In this document: positions 1 through 7,297 of the stretch, piece by piece
How positions within the stretch are numbered: the stretch's first letter is position 1
How the letters are laid out: every line of letters begins with the position of its first letter
Origin: Chitinophagaceae bacterium
Lineage (GTDB): Bacteria > Bacteroidota > Bacteroidia > Chitinophagales > Chitinophagaceae
Length of the DNA stretch: 21,366 nucleotides
Direction of reading: 5' to 3'
Assembly: GCA_020853515.1 (NCBI GenBank)
Contig: JADYYU010000312.1
Span: 1-21,366 of the forward strand
Position numbers and translations under genes: made by a program
Notes under the pieces: generated by a model
Database searches by the model: none
Told to the model about the DNA's origin: nothing
Seen by the model: the letters and a program-made list of their open reading frames with translations, nothing else

Positions 1-223
1 GTCGAGGACATCTGCTTTCAGGATTTTGTTGCTTTACATTTTATCTGATTTTTAAAGTGATGGAAAATTCAGTACATGGTGCAGTTTTAGTGAAGTAGCA
101 GTCAGATCATGAAGCGGAAGGTGTATAGGTATGAAACGCCGGGAATCATTTTTTATTGTATTTTTTTTAACCTTTTTAAAAAATATAAAAAAATGGTGTA
201 TGTTAGAGCAATAATTTTTAAAT
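1..223. other. Leading intergenic stretch, no supported gene
   Basis: No convincing gene is seen here. All three forward frames close within the first hundred bases, and the reverse reading from 360 to 52 is antisense to the start of pntA with no recognisable family features. The part from about 145 to 223 is very AT-rich and is the likely promoter and leader of the pnt operon. No full TAnnTTTG element is present; the nearest is TATGTTAG at 199-206, a partial match that I do not call as a promoter. The first bases could be the edge of a gene outside the window, but nothing here decides that. Confidence 0.5.
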
Positions 224-1336
224 ATGACCATTGGAATACTTAAAGAACCTGCAGGCGAAAACAGGGTTTCAGCACTGCCCGATATTTGCGGCAATTTTGT
301 AAAACTGAATGTACAGGTATGTGTTGAAGACGGCGCCGGTGAAAATGCCTTTGCTACCAATGATGATTATCTCAAAAGCGGCGCTACTGTAGGCACACGG
401 AGTGAAGTGATATCCAAGTCGGATATTTTGTTATCGATTCAGATGCCTGCGGAAGAGCTGAAAGGAAAAATAATATTGGGTGTTTATCAGCCGTTGTTTA
501 ATTACCAGCAGGTACTAAACTGGGCAACACAGAACAATACGGTTTTCAGTATTGACACCATACCGCGTACAACCCGTGCGCAGGCTATGGATGTGTTGAG
601 TTCGCAAGCCAATATTGCCGGTTATAAAGCAGTGTTACTGGCGTCCTCTGAGTACGCACGTTACTTTCCGATGTTTATGACGGCCGCAGGAAGTATTGCT
701 CCGGCCCGTATGCTGATATTGGGTGCCGGTGTGGCAGGCTTGCAGGCCATTGCGACGGCCAAGCGTCTGGGGGCAGTGGTGGAAGTGTTTGATACAAGGC
801 CTGCAGTAAAAGAAGAAGTGCAAAGTCTGGGTGCCAAATTTGTAGAAGTAGAAGGTGCAGCCGATGCCAGTGCGGCGGGCGGCTATGCGGTAGAGCAGTC
901 GGAAGAATACAAGCAAAAACAACAGCAAAGAATTGCCGAAAGTGTAGCGAAAGCAGATATTGTGATCACCACAGCGCAGATACCGGGCAGAAAGGCGCCA
1001 ATCTTATTGACAGACGAAATGGTGAAGAGTATGCGCAATGGCAGCATCATTATAGATCTCGCTTCGGCGACGGGAGGCAATACAAATTTTACAAAGAATA
1101 ATGAATCAGTGATGGTAGGCGGTGTGCGAATCATCGGTAATTCAAATCTTGCATCTAAGATGCCTTCAGATGCCAGTAAAATGTATGGCAAAAATATTCT
1201 GAACTTTCTGAAGCTGATCATCGACAAAGACGGCAATGTAAACCTCAATTTTGAAGATGACCTGGTAAAAGAAACCTGTATCGCTCATGGCGGAAAAGTA
1301 ACCAATGAAAGAGTGGCGGCTTTGATCACGACTTAA
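224..1336 (+). CDS. pntA: NAD(P) transhydrogenase subunit alpha, NAD-binding part (PntA/PntAA)
   Basis: This is the soluble NAD(H)-binding component (domain I) of the proton-translocating transhydrogenase, which uses the proton gradient to drive hydride transfer from NADH to NADP+. The 370-residue protein has the alanine dehydrogenase/PNT fold. The N-terminal half opens with ILKEPAGENRVSALP. The Rossmann dinucleotide loop is G167-A-G169-V-A-G172, followed by the acidic residue of VFDTRP that contacts the NAD ribose. The mobile-loop region (EQSEEYKQKQQQ) and TTAQIPGRKAP follow, as in known PNT domain I proteins. It stops before any membrane segment, so the membrane part of the alpha subunit is a separate downstream gene, as in Rhodospirillum-type three-subunit enzymes. 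The ATG at 224 gives the expected family N-terminus. A 95-base AT-rich gap separates it from pntAB on the same strand. Confidence 0.95.
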   Translation: MTIGILKEPAGENRVSALPDICGNFVKLNVQVCVEDGAGENAFATNDDYLKSGATVGTRSEVISKSDILLSIQMPAEELKGKIILGVYQPLFNYQQVLNWATQNNTVFSIDTIPRTTRAQAMDVLSSQANIAGYKAVLLASSEYARYFPMFMTAAGSIAPARMLILGAGVAGLQAIATAKRLGAVVEVFDTRPAVKEEVQSLGAKFVEVEGAADASAAGGYAVEQSEEYKQKQQQRIAESVAKADIVITTAQIPGRKAPILLTDEMVKSMRNGSIIIDLASATGGNTNFTKNNESVMVGGVRIIGNSNLASKMPSDASKMYGKNILNFLKLIIDKDGNVNLNFEDDLVKETCIAHGGKVTNERVAALITT

Positions 1337-1431
1337 ATATAAAAATCATTTGAAGGTCCGGGGGCGTAAACACTCTGCGATGCCTTCTATTTTAAAATAA
1401 ATAATTATTTAAACTATTTAATAAAACTAAC

Positions 1432-1740
1432 ATGGATTCTATCGTAGCATTTTTCTCGGCAAATTATAATATGATCACCATTGTGATCCTTTCAATATTT
1501 TTAGGGATCGAAGTCATATCAAGGGTGCCGTCTGTACTTCATACGCCACTGATGAGTGGTGCCAATGCCATACATGGTGTGGTGATTATCGGTGCTATCA
1601 TTGTGTTGCTCGAAGCAGACAGCAGTGATATGCCCATTATGATTTTGGGATTTCTGGCAGTTTTGCTGGGCACGCTGAATGTGGTAGGCGGCTTTGTGGT
1701 GACGGATCGTATGCTTCAAATGTTTAAAAAGAAAAAATAA
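1432..1740 (+). CDS. pntAB: NAD(P) transhydrogenase subunit alpha, membrane part (PntAB)
   Basis: This small 102-residue membrane protein corresponds to the C-terminal end of the E. coli PntA alpha subunit and contributes helices to the proton channel (domain II). Three hydrophobic stretches are visible: MITIVILSIFLGIEVI near residue 14, IHGVVIIGAIIVLLEA near 47, and MPIMILGFLAVLLGTLNVVGGF near 67. The conserved features SRVPSVLHTPLMSGANAIHG and GGFVVTDRML match the PntAB family closely. The protein ends in a lysine-rich tail (FKKKK), consistent with a cytoplasmic C-terminus. It lies between pntA and pntB, only 23 bases ahead of pntB, so the three genes are almost certainly co-transcribed. 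Confidence 0.95.
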   Translation: MDSIVAFFSANYNMITIVILSIFLGIEVISRVPSVLHTPLMSGANAIHGVVIIGAIIVLLEADSSDMPIMILGFLAVLLGTLNVVGGFVVTDRMLQMFKKKK

Positions 1741-1763
1741 TAACCGATTAATATACATTCATT

Positions 1764-3182
1764 ATGCAAGAATTAATACTTAAACTTTGCTACCTTTTTG
1801 GTTCAATCACTTTTATTCTGGGGTTGAAAATGTTGTCTCACCCTGATACAGCCAAAAAGGGAAACCTGGTAGCAGCCTTCGGAATGGGTATTGCCATAGC
1901 CGGTACCTTATTTTTATATCATCAGGGTGATCTGTCAGAAAAATGGATCAACCTGATCTGGATCATTGCTGCCCTGGCGATCGGAACTGTTATTGGAACG
2001 GTGATGGCCAAAAAAGTGGAGATGACAGCAATGCCTCAAATGGTGAGTTTGTTTAATGGAATGGGTGGAGCCTGCGCTGCAATTATTTCTATTGTCGAGT
2101 TTCAGCATCTGATGCATATGGGTGTAGATGTTTCATCGGAAGGTTTAAAAGTTCTTACTATTTTGTCAGGTCTGGTAATTGGTACCGTTTCATTTTTTGG
2201 CTCTATGATCGCATTCGGAAAATTGAACGGAAATATCAACGACAGAACCTTACCCGGACAACAGGTTGTAAATATTGGTTTGCTGGTTATTATTGTTGGC
2301 TTACTGGTGGCTATGCTCAGCGGGTTTACCGGTGTGGATATCAGCATCTTATTCTGGGTTTTGTTCGGCGTATCTGCATTGTACGGTGTATTGTTTGTGA
2401 TGCCGATCGGTGGTGCTGATATGCCTGTGGTGATTTCATTACTCAATTCATTTACCGGTGTAGCTGCGGCTTGCGGAGGGTTCTTATACGACAATCCGGT
2501 GATGCTGACCGGCGGCATTCTCGTAGGTAGTGCGGGTACTATCCTGACCATTCTGATGTGTAAAGCTATGAACCGCTCGCTCACCAATGTGATCGTTGGT
2601 GCTTTTGGCGGTAATAAGACCGGTGGCGGTGCGGATGCACAAGCAGGTGGAGCCTATAAAGAAATTTCGATGAATGATACCGCCGTTCTGATGGCCTATT
2701 CAAAGCGTGTGGTGATCGTGCCGGGATATGGTTTGGCGGTAGCGCAGGCACAGCATATCTGTCATGAACTGGAAAAAGTACTGGAAGAAAAAGGGGTTGA
2801 ATTATCGTATGCCATTCATCCTGTGGCTGGCCGTATGCCTGGACACATGAATGTGTTGCTGGCAGAAGCGGATGTGCCTTATGAAAAACTGAAAGAAATG
2901 GAAGAGATCAATCCTGAATTTTCACAAACGGATGTGGTATTGATTTTAGGCGCGAATGATGTGGTAAATCCTGCGGCAAAAAATGATCCTTCATCACCGA
3001 TTTATGGAATGCCTATACTTGAAGTTGAAAATGCAACGCATGTTATCGTAAATAAAAGAAGTATGAAACCGGGTTATGCCGGTATTGAAAATGCACTCTT
3101 TTTTCAGCCTAAAACTTCCATGCTGTTTGGCGATGCCAAAAAAGTGTTGCAGGATCTGGTAGCTGAACTGAAGAGTATGTAG
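1764..3182 (+). CDS. pntB: NAD(P) transhydrogenase subunit beta (PntB)
   Basis: This is the beta subunit of proton-translocating transhydrogenase, 472 residues, close to the usual family length. The N-terminal about 265 residues are strongly hydrophobic with eight or nine membrane segments (domain II, proton channel). After a glycine-rich hinge (GGNKTGGGADAQAGG) comes the soluble NADP(H)-binding domain III. Its motifs are clear: dinucleotide loop G321-Y-G323-L-A-V-A, A355-GRMPGHMNVLLAEA, and G396-ANDVVNPAA, followed by EVENATHVIVNKRSMKPGYAG, which covers bound NADP. It is the last gene of the pnt operon. Its stop codon is followed by a convergent gene end and a GC-rich repeat pair. No frameshift or missing motif was seen. 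Confidence 0.96.
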   Translation: MQELILKLCYLFGSITFILGLKMLSHPDTAKKGNLVAAFGMGIAIAGTLFLYHQGDLSEKWINLIWIIAALAIGTVIGTVMAKKVEMTAMPQMVSLFNGMGGACAAIISIVEFQHLMHMGVDVSSEGLKVLTILSGLVIGTVSFFGSMIAFGKLNGNINDRTLPGQQVVNIGLLVIIVGLLVAMLSGFTGVDISILFWVLFGVSALYGVLFVMPIGGADMPVVISLLNSFTGVAAACGGFLYDNPVMLTGGILVGSAGTILTILMCKAMNRSLTNVIVGAFGGNKTGGGADAQAGGAYKEISMNDTAVLMAYSKRVVIVPGYGLAVAQAQHICHELEKVLEEKGVELSYAIHPVAGRMPGHMNVLLAEADVPYEKLKEMEEINPEFSQTDVVLILGANDVVNPAAKNDPSSPIYGMPILEVENATHVIVNKRSMKPGYAGIENALFFQPKTSMLFGDAKKVLQDLVAELKSM

Positions 3183-3189
3183 GAAGTTG

Positions 3190-3247
3190 GTCCGCCGTCG
3201 CGGAGCAGTATTCAGTTGACAGTCCGCCGCGGCGGAGCAGTTGACAG
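3190..3247. repeat. Two GC-rich direct repeats with a palindromic core, between convergent genes
   Basis: Between the ends of pntB and the NlpC-like gene there are two adjacent copies of a short element. Copy 1 is 3190-3222 and copy 2 is 3222-3247. Both contain GTCCGCCG, CGGAGCAG and TTGACAG in the same order; copy 1 has five extra bases (ATTCA) before GTTGACAG. The core of copy 2, TCCGCCGCGGCGGA at 3223-3236, is a perfect 14-base palindrome, while copy 1 has an imperfect version at 3191-3204. The GC content stands out against AT-rich surroundings. It could fold as a hairpin in mRNA, but no T-tract follows on either strand, so I do not call it an intrinsic terminator. It may belong to a genome-wide intergenic repeat family. 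Confidence 0.7.
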
Positions 3248-3338
3248 AAAATTCCGGTTTAGCAGATCATTCTATAGTATGGTTATATTTATATTTATTT
3301 ATAAGATATCACTATTGAATGTATGTCTGCCAGCAAAT

Positions 3339-4046
3339 CTAGTTCCCGCTGATCCATTTTTTTATGAAGACCGGGTCTCTTGAAATATACCCCACCACTT
3401 TATAGTGTGAATTTTGCAGAATTGAATTGTCTGCAGCGATTTCTTTCGCAACTTTACCTTCGCCAACATAAGAAGAATGAATAAAGTATAATTCAGATCC
3501 GTCACAATACAAAAATCCGGTATGATTGTCGAGACCTATGATACTGATGCCGGGCCCTTTCGCTTTAACTTTTTTGATAAAATCTTCAAACGGAAGCCGG
3601 GAATAATTTTCTTTCACACGGGTCATCGAATTGATCATTTGTTCGGAGGCACATTGGGCCTGCTTTACCCTGTTGATTGACACACCTGCATCTCGCAAAA
3701 TAGTGGTGACCAGGTAGCCGCAGGCAATCATACCCTCATTGGGCGTTTGTGTAATGCCGTTGAAATCCCAGGGAGTTCCGATCCAGTAGGGGACAAGCCG
3801 CTGATCGATAAATTTTGCAAAGGCGAACCCTGCTTTATCTGCAGACATTGTTTTACAGACCGCCTTCAGACTATCTACTTTTTGCAGGGAATTTTTGTAA
3901 GCTTGACTGATTGCGGTTTTATCAGTCTTGTTTAATGGGGAGGACTTGGGTGTGGAGATACTGCCTGTGTTGCAGGTCAGAAACAGCAGCGACAGTGGTA
4001 AAATAAATTTCATCCACGCACGATGGTAGCGGTCGGGTTTTTCCAT
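3339..4046 (-). CDS. Putative exported NlpC/P60-like cysteine peptidase-fold protein
   Basis: This 235-residue protein has no family I can name with certainty. A second methionine at residue 12 (ATG at 4013) starts a classic signal sequence, MKFILPLSLLFLTC; the cysteine at residue 25 may be lipidated, although the lipobox is weak. The true start may therefore be 4013 rather than 4046. The mature part has a layout like NlpC/P60 or related papain-fold enzymes: YWIGTPWDFNG around residue 87, a candidate nucleophile C109 in GMIACGYLV at the start of a predicted helix, a candidate catalytic His175 in DNHTGFLY on a following strand, and YFIHSS with H190. The usual Asp-Cys-Ser-Gly is not conserved (Ala precedes the Cys). 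A role in cell-wall or protein cleavage is inference. It diverges from carB and converges on pntB. Confidence 0.75.
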   Translation of the reverse strand: MEKPDRYHRAWMKFILPLSLLFLTCNTGSISTPKSSPLNKTDKTAISQAYKNSLQKVDSLKAVCKTMSADKAGFAFAKFIDQRLVPYWIGTPWDFNGITQTPNEGMIACGYLVTTILRDAGVSINRVKQAQCASEQMINSMTRVKENYSRLPFEDFIKKVKAKGPGISIIGLDNHTGFLYCDGSELYFIHSSYVGEGKVAKEIAADNSILQNSHYKVVGYISRDPVFIKKWISGN

Positions 4047-4355
4047 AACAAAAAATTAAAGTTAATAGAAATATTGTTTTTAACCGGAATGCCGCTGATC
4101 AAAAAAGAACAAGGCCCCGAAAAATAGCCGTGGCTGCAGCAACGCGCCGTGCGCGGCGTAAGACACGAATTAGCTCCATAAAGAGATACAGCCGGGCTCC
4201 AAAACTTTACAGCAAATAGATAAGTTATAATTTATCCCCAATTGGATCATTTTGAAAGAGTGGATTTTTATATCTGCATTTACTCTATTACATTTGCAGC
4301 TCAACAGTCATAAGTCTGTATTTTTCATTCCCCGCTGATGCGAGGTAAAAAAAAA
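4047..4355. other. Divergent intergenic region between the NlpC-like gene and carB
   Basis: About 310 bases with no gene, expected to hold the promoters of both flanking genes. On the plus strand there is a TAnnTTTG element, listed separately. On the minus strand only near-matches exist close to the NlpC-like start, such as TAATTTTTTG. A small GC-rich hairpin lies at 4145-4158 (CGCCG, loop TGCG, CGGCG) in otherwise AT-rich DNA. It is too far from either gene end, and on the wrong side of both, to be a terminator. Confidence 0.5.
4289..4296 (+). promoter_or_regulatory. Candidate -7 element (TACATTTG) for carB
   Basis: TACATTTG matches the Bacteroidota primary sigma factor -7 consensus TAnnTTTG. 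It sits 59 bases before the preferred carB start at 4356. A TTTG -33 element at the proper distance is not present; only a T-rich stretch is seen around 4265-4270. The call rests on the -7 match and its position. Confidence 0.4.
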
Positions 4356-7199
4356 ATGCCCAAAGACAACTCCATCCATTCCGTTCTCATTATTGGTTCA
4401 GGTCCTATTATCATCGGTCAGGCCTGCGAATTCGATTATAGCGGCACCCAGGCCGCCCGCTCTCTCCGTGAAGAAGGTATCAAGGTAGTTCTGATCAATT
4501 CTAATCCGGCAACGATCATGACCGACCCTATGATGGCCGACCGTGTGTACCTGCTACCGCTGACGATAGAAAGTATCGAACGAATTTTACAGGAAAATGA
4601 AATTGATGCCGTATTACCTACGATGGGCGGACAGACCGCTTTGAATCTGGCTAAGGAAGCAGAAGAATTAGGTATCTGGAAACAATACAATGTGAGGCTG
4701 ATCGGAGTGGATATCAAGGCGATTGACAAGGCAGAAGACCGCGAACAGTTCAGACAATGGATGATACAACTGGGCGTGAAAGTAGCCACCGCCAAAACGG
4801 CCAACTCTTATTTAGAAGGTAAAGAGTTTGCTCAGGATATCGGTTTTCCATTGGTGATTCGCCCTTCTTTTACCCTGGGTGGTACCGGTGGAGGTTTTGT
4901 ACATGCACCTGAGGATCTGGATGAAGCGTTAAACAGGGGTTTGCAGGCTTCGCCTATTCATGAAGTTTTAGTAGAGCAGGCGGTGCTCGGATGGAAAGAA
5001 TTTGAACTGGAGCTTTTGCGCGATAGTGCTGACAATGTTTGTATTATTTGTACGGTCGAAAATTTTGACCCCATGGGTGTACATACAGGTGACAGTATTA
5101 CTGTAGCACCCGCTATGACCCTGAGCGACACCGCTTTTCAGCTTATGCGCAGCACTGCTATCCGCATGATGCGTGATCTTGGAAATTTTGCCGGCGGCTG
5201 TAATGTGCAGTTTGCCATGAACCCTGAGACCGAGGAGATCATTGCGATTGAAATAAATCCGCGGGTGTCGCGCTCCTCTGCGCTCGCCAGTAAAGCCACT
5301 GGCTATCCGATTGCCAAGGTGGCGGCCAAACTGGCCATTGGATACCGGCTGGATGAACTTAAAAATCAAATCACGGGCAACACCTCAGCTTATTTTGAAC
5401 CGGCATTAGATTATGTGATCGTAAAAATACCGCGCTGGAATTTTGATAAATTTCGGGGAGCAAAAGAAACACTGGGACTGCAAATGAAGAGTGTGGGTGA
5501 GGTGATGGCCATTGGCAGAAGTTTTACCGAAGCCGTGCAGAAAGCCTGTCAAAGTCTTGAAAACAATGCGATCGGACTGGGATATTATGGTAAGAGTCTG
5601 ATGAAAACGGACGACATACTCGAATCTCTGAAAACGCCCAAGTGGGACCGTATATTCAGAATTAAAGATGCCCTGATGGCAGGCGTAAGTGTTAATTCGA
5701 TCTCTAAAGCAAGTCACGGAATCGATAAATGGTTTTTGAATGAAATCAAGAAACTTTGTGACCTTGAAAAAGAGATCTCAAAATATAAAATTGATACTCT
5801 GCCCGAAACATTGTTGCGAGAGGCCAAGCAGTTGGGTTTTGGTGACGAACAGATCTGCCGTATCATGAATGATGGTACTGAAGATGCCTTGTATGAAAAA
5901 AGAAAAGCGCTGGGAATTACCCGGGTCTATAAAATGGTGGACACCTGCGCGGCTGAATTTGAAGCTCAGACACCTTACTTCTACAGCACTTTTGAGCAAA
6001 CTGTGAGCGGCAATAAGCTGCAGCAGAATGAGTCGGTTGTTAGCGATAAAAAGAAGATCATCGTTTTGGGAAGTGGTCCCAACAGAATCGGACAAGGCAT
6101 TGAGTTTGACTATTGTTGTGTACACGGATTACTCGCGATCAAAGAATGCGGTTTCGAATCGATCATGATCAACTGCAATCCGGAGACGGTGAGTACCGAT
6201 TTTGATATGGCCGATAAGTTATATTTTGAACCGGTGAACTGGGAGCATATTTATGAGATCATCGAGCATGAAAAACCGGCCGGTGTGATCGTGCAACTGG
6301 GCGGTCAAACGGCTCTCAAAATATCGCGTAAACTGCATGAGAAAAATATTCCGATTATCGGAACAAGCTTTGATGATATGGACATTGCAGAAGACAGAGG
6401 TCGATTTAGCGATTTGCTGAAAGAACTGGGTATTCCTTATCCTGACTATGGTACGGCATTAGATGTGGATGAAGCCATTAATGTAGCCAACAAGGTTGGT
6501 TATCCGGTGCTGGTGCGACCCAGTTATGTGATCGGTGGTCAGCGGATGCGCATTGTGATTAACGACGAGGAACTTGAAAAGGGAGTGATCAGCATTCTGA
6601 AACATATACCGGATAACAAAATTCTCATTGATCATTTTCTCGACCGATGTCAGGAAGCTGAGGTGGATGCGATTTATGATGGAGAACAAATCCATATCAT
6701 GGGTGTGATGGAGCATATTGAACCGGCTGGTATTCATAGTGGCGACAGTCATGCGATGCTGCCTTGCTTTAACCTGACACCACTTATTGTAACAACGATG
6801 GAGCACTACGCACTTAAAATTGCCAAAGCTCTTAATATCAAAGGTCTCATCAATATTCAGTTTGCGATCAAAAATAATGAAGTGTATGTGATCGAAGCCA
6901 ATCCAAGGGCCTCGCGCACCACACCTTTTATTGCGAAAGCTTATCAGATTCCGTATCTCAATATCGCCACAAAAATTATGATGGGTACGCATAAACTTTC
7001 CGATTTTACTTATGAGAAAAAACTGGAAGGCTTTGCGATCAAAGAACCTGTTTTTTCATTCGATAAATTTCCGGGTGTCAATAAAGAACTGGGGCCTGAA
7101 ATGAAGTCGACCGGTGAGGCCATCCGTTTTATCAAAGATCTGCGCGATCCGTATTTCAGGCAGCTTTATAAAGACAGAAGCATGTACCTCAGTAAATAA
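4356..7199 (+). CDS. carB: Carbamoyl-phosphate synthase large subunit, lacking the C-terminal MGS domain
   Basis: CarB makes carbamoyl phosphate from bicarbonate, ammonia (delivered by CarA) and two ATP, for pyrimidine and arginine synthesis. The protein shows the internal two-fold symmetry of the family: each half has a pre-ATP-grasp loop (IIGSGPIIIGQACEFDYSG near the N-terminus; VLGSGPNRIGQGIEFDYC at about residue 570) and an ATP-grasp signature (EINPRVSRSSALASKA; EANPRASRTTPFIAKA). It ends soon after FRQLYKDRSMY, at 947 residues. Enterobacterial CarB is about 1073, and the missing part is the C-terminal MGS-fold allosteric domain. From memory, similarly short CarB proteins are common in Bacteroidota, so this is probably lineage-normal and not a truncation. 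An in-frame ATG exists at 4338, but the ATG at 4356 has GAGGT just upstream and gives MPKDNSIHSVLIIGSG, so I prefer it. No carA is in the window. Confidence 0.95.
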   Translation: MPKDNSIHSVLIIGSGPIIIGQACEFDYSGTQAARSLREEGIKVVLINSNPATIMTDPMMADRVYLLPLTIESIERILQENEIDAVLPTMGGQTALNLAKEAEELGIWKQYNVRLIGVDIKAIDKAEDREQFRQWMIQLGVKVATAKTANSYLEGKEFAQDIGFPLVIRPSFTLGGTGGGFVHAPEDLDEALNRGLQASPIHEVLVEQAVLGWKEFELELLRDSADNVCIICTVENFDPMGVHTGDSITVAPAMTLSDTAFQLMRSTAIRMMRDLGNFAGGCNVQFAMNPETEEIIAIEINPRVSRSSALASKATGYPIAKVAAKLAIGYRLDELKNQITGNTSAYFEPALDYVIVKIPRWNFDKFRGAKETLGLQMKSVGEVMAIGRSFTEAVQKACQSLENNAIGLGYYGKSLMKTDDILESLKTPKWDRIFRIKDALMAGVSVNSISKASHGIDKWFLNEIKKLCDLEKEISKYKIDTLPETLLREAKQLGFGDEQICRIMNDGTEDALYEKRKALGITRVYKMVDTCAAEFEAQTPYFYSTFEQTVSGNKLQQNESVVSDKKKIIVLGSGPNRIGQGIEFDYCCVHGLLAIKECGFESIMINCNPETVSTDFDMADKLYFEPVNWEHIYEIIEHEKPAGVIVQLGGQTALKISRKLHEKNIPIIGTSFDDMDIAEDRGRFSDLLKELGIPYPDYGTALDVDEAINVANKVGYPVLVRPSYVIGGQRMRIVINDEELEKGVISILKHIPDNKILIDHFLDRCQEAEVDAIYDGEQIHIMGVMEHIEPAGIHSGDSHAMLPCFNLTPLIVTTMEHYALKIAKALNIKGLINIQFAIKNNEVYVIEANPRASRTTPFIAKAYQIPYLNIATKIMMGTHKLSDFTYEKKLEGFAIKEPVFSFDKFPGVNKELGPEMKSTGEAIRFIKDLRDPYFRQLYKDRSMYLSK

Positions 7200-7297
7200 G
7201 GAAAGTAAAAATGGAAGGATAAGAAATGCAGTCAGTGATGCTGAAAACATTTGTGGTTTGTTGTTCGTATTCGTCAGGCAGGGTTTACCGAAGGTGA

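Noticed and set aside
52..360. Minus-strand frame over the pntA start
   Set aside because: Mostly antisense to a certain gene, with no family features.
2102..2587. 161-codon minus-strand frame within pntB
   Set aside because: Antisense to the membrane domain of pntB, with no independent support.
6459..6992. 177-codon minus-strand frame within carB
   Set aside because: Antisense shadow of the strongly conserved second ATP-grasp half; His/Asn-rich composition typical of reverse readings.
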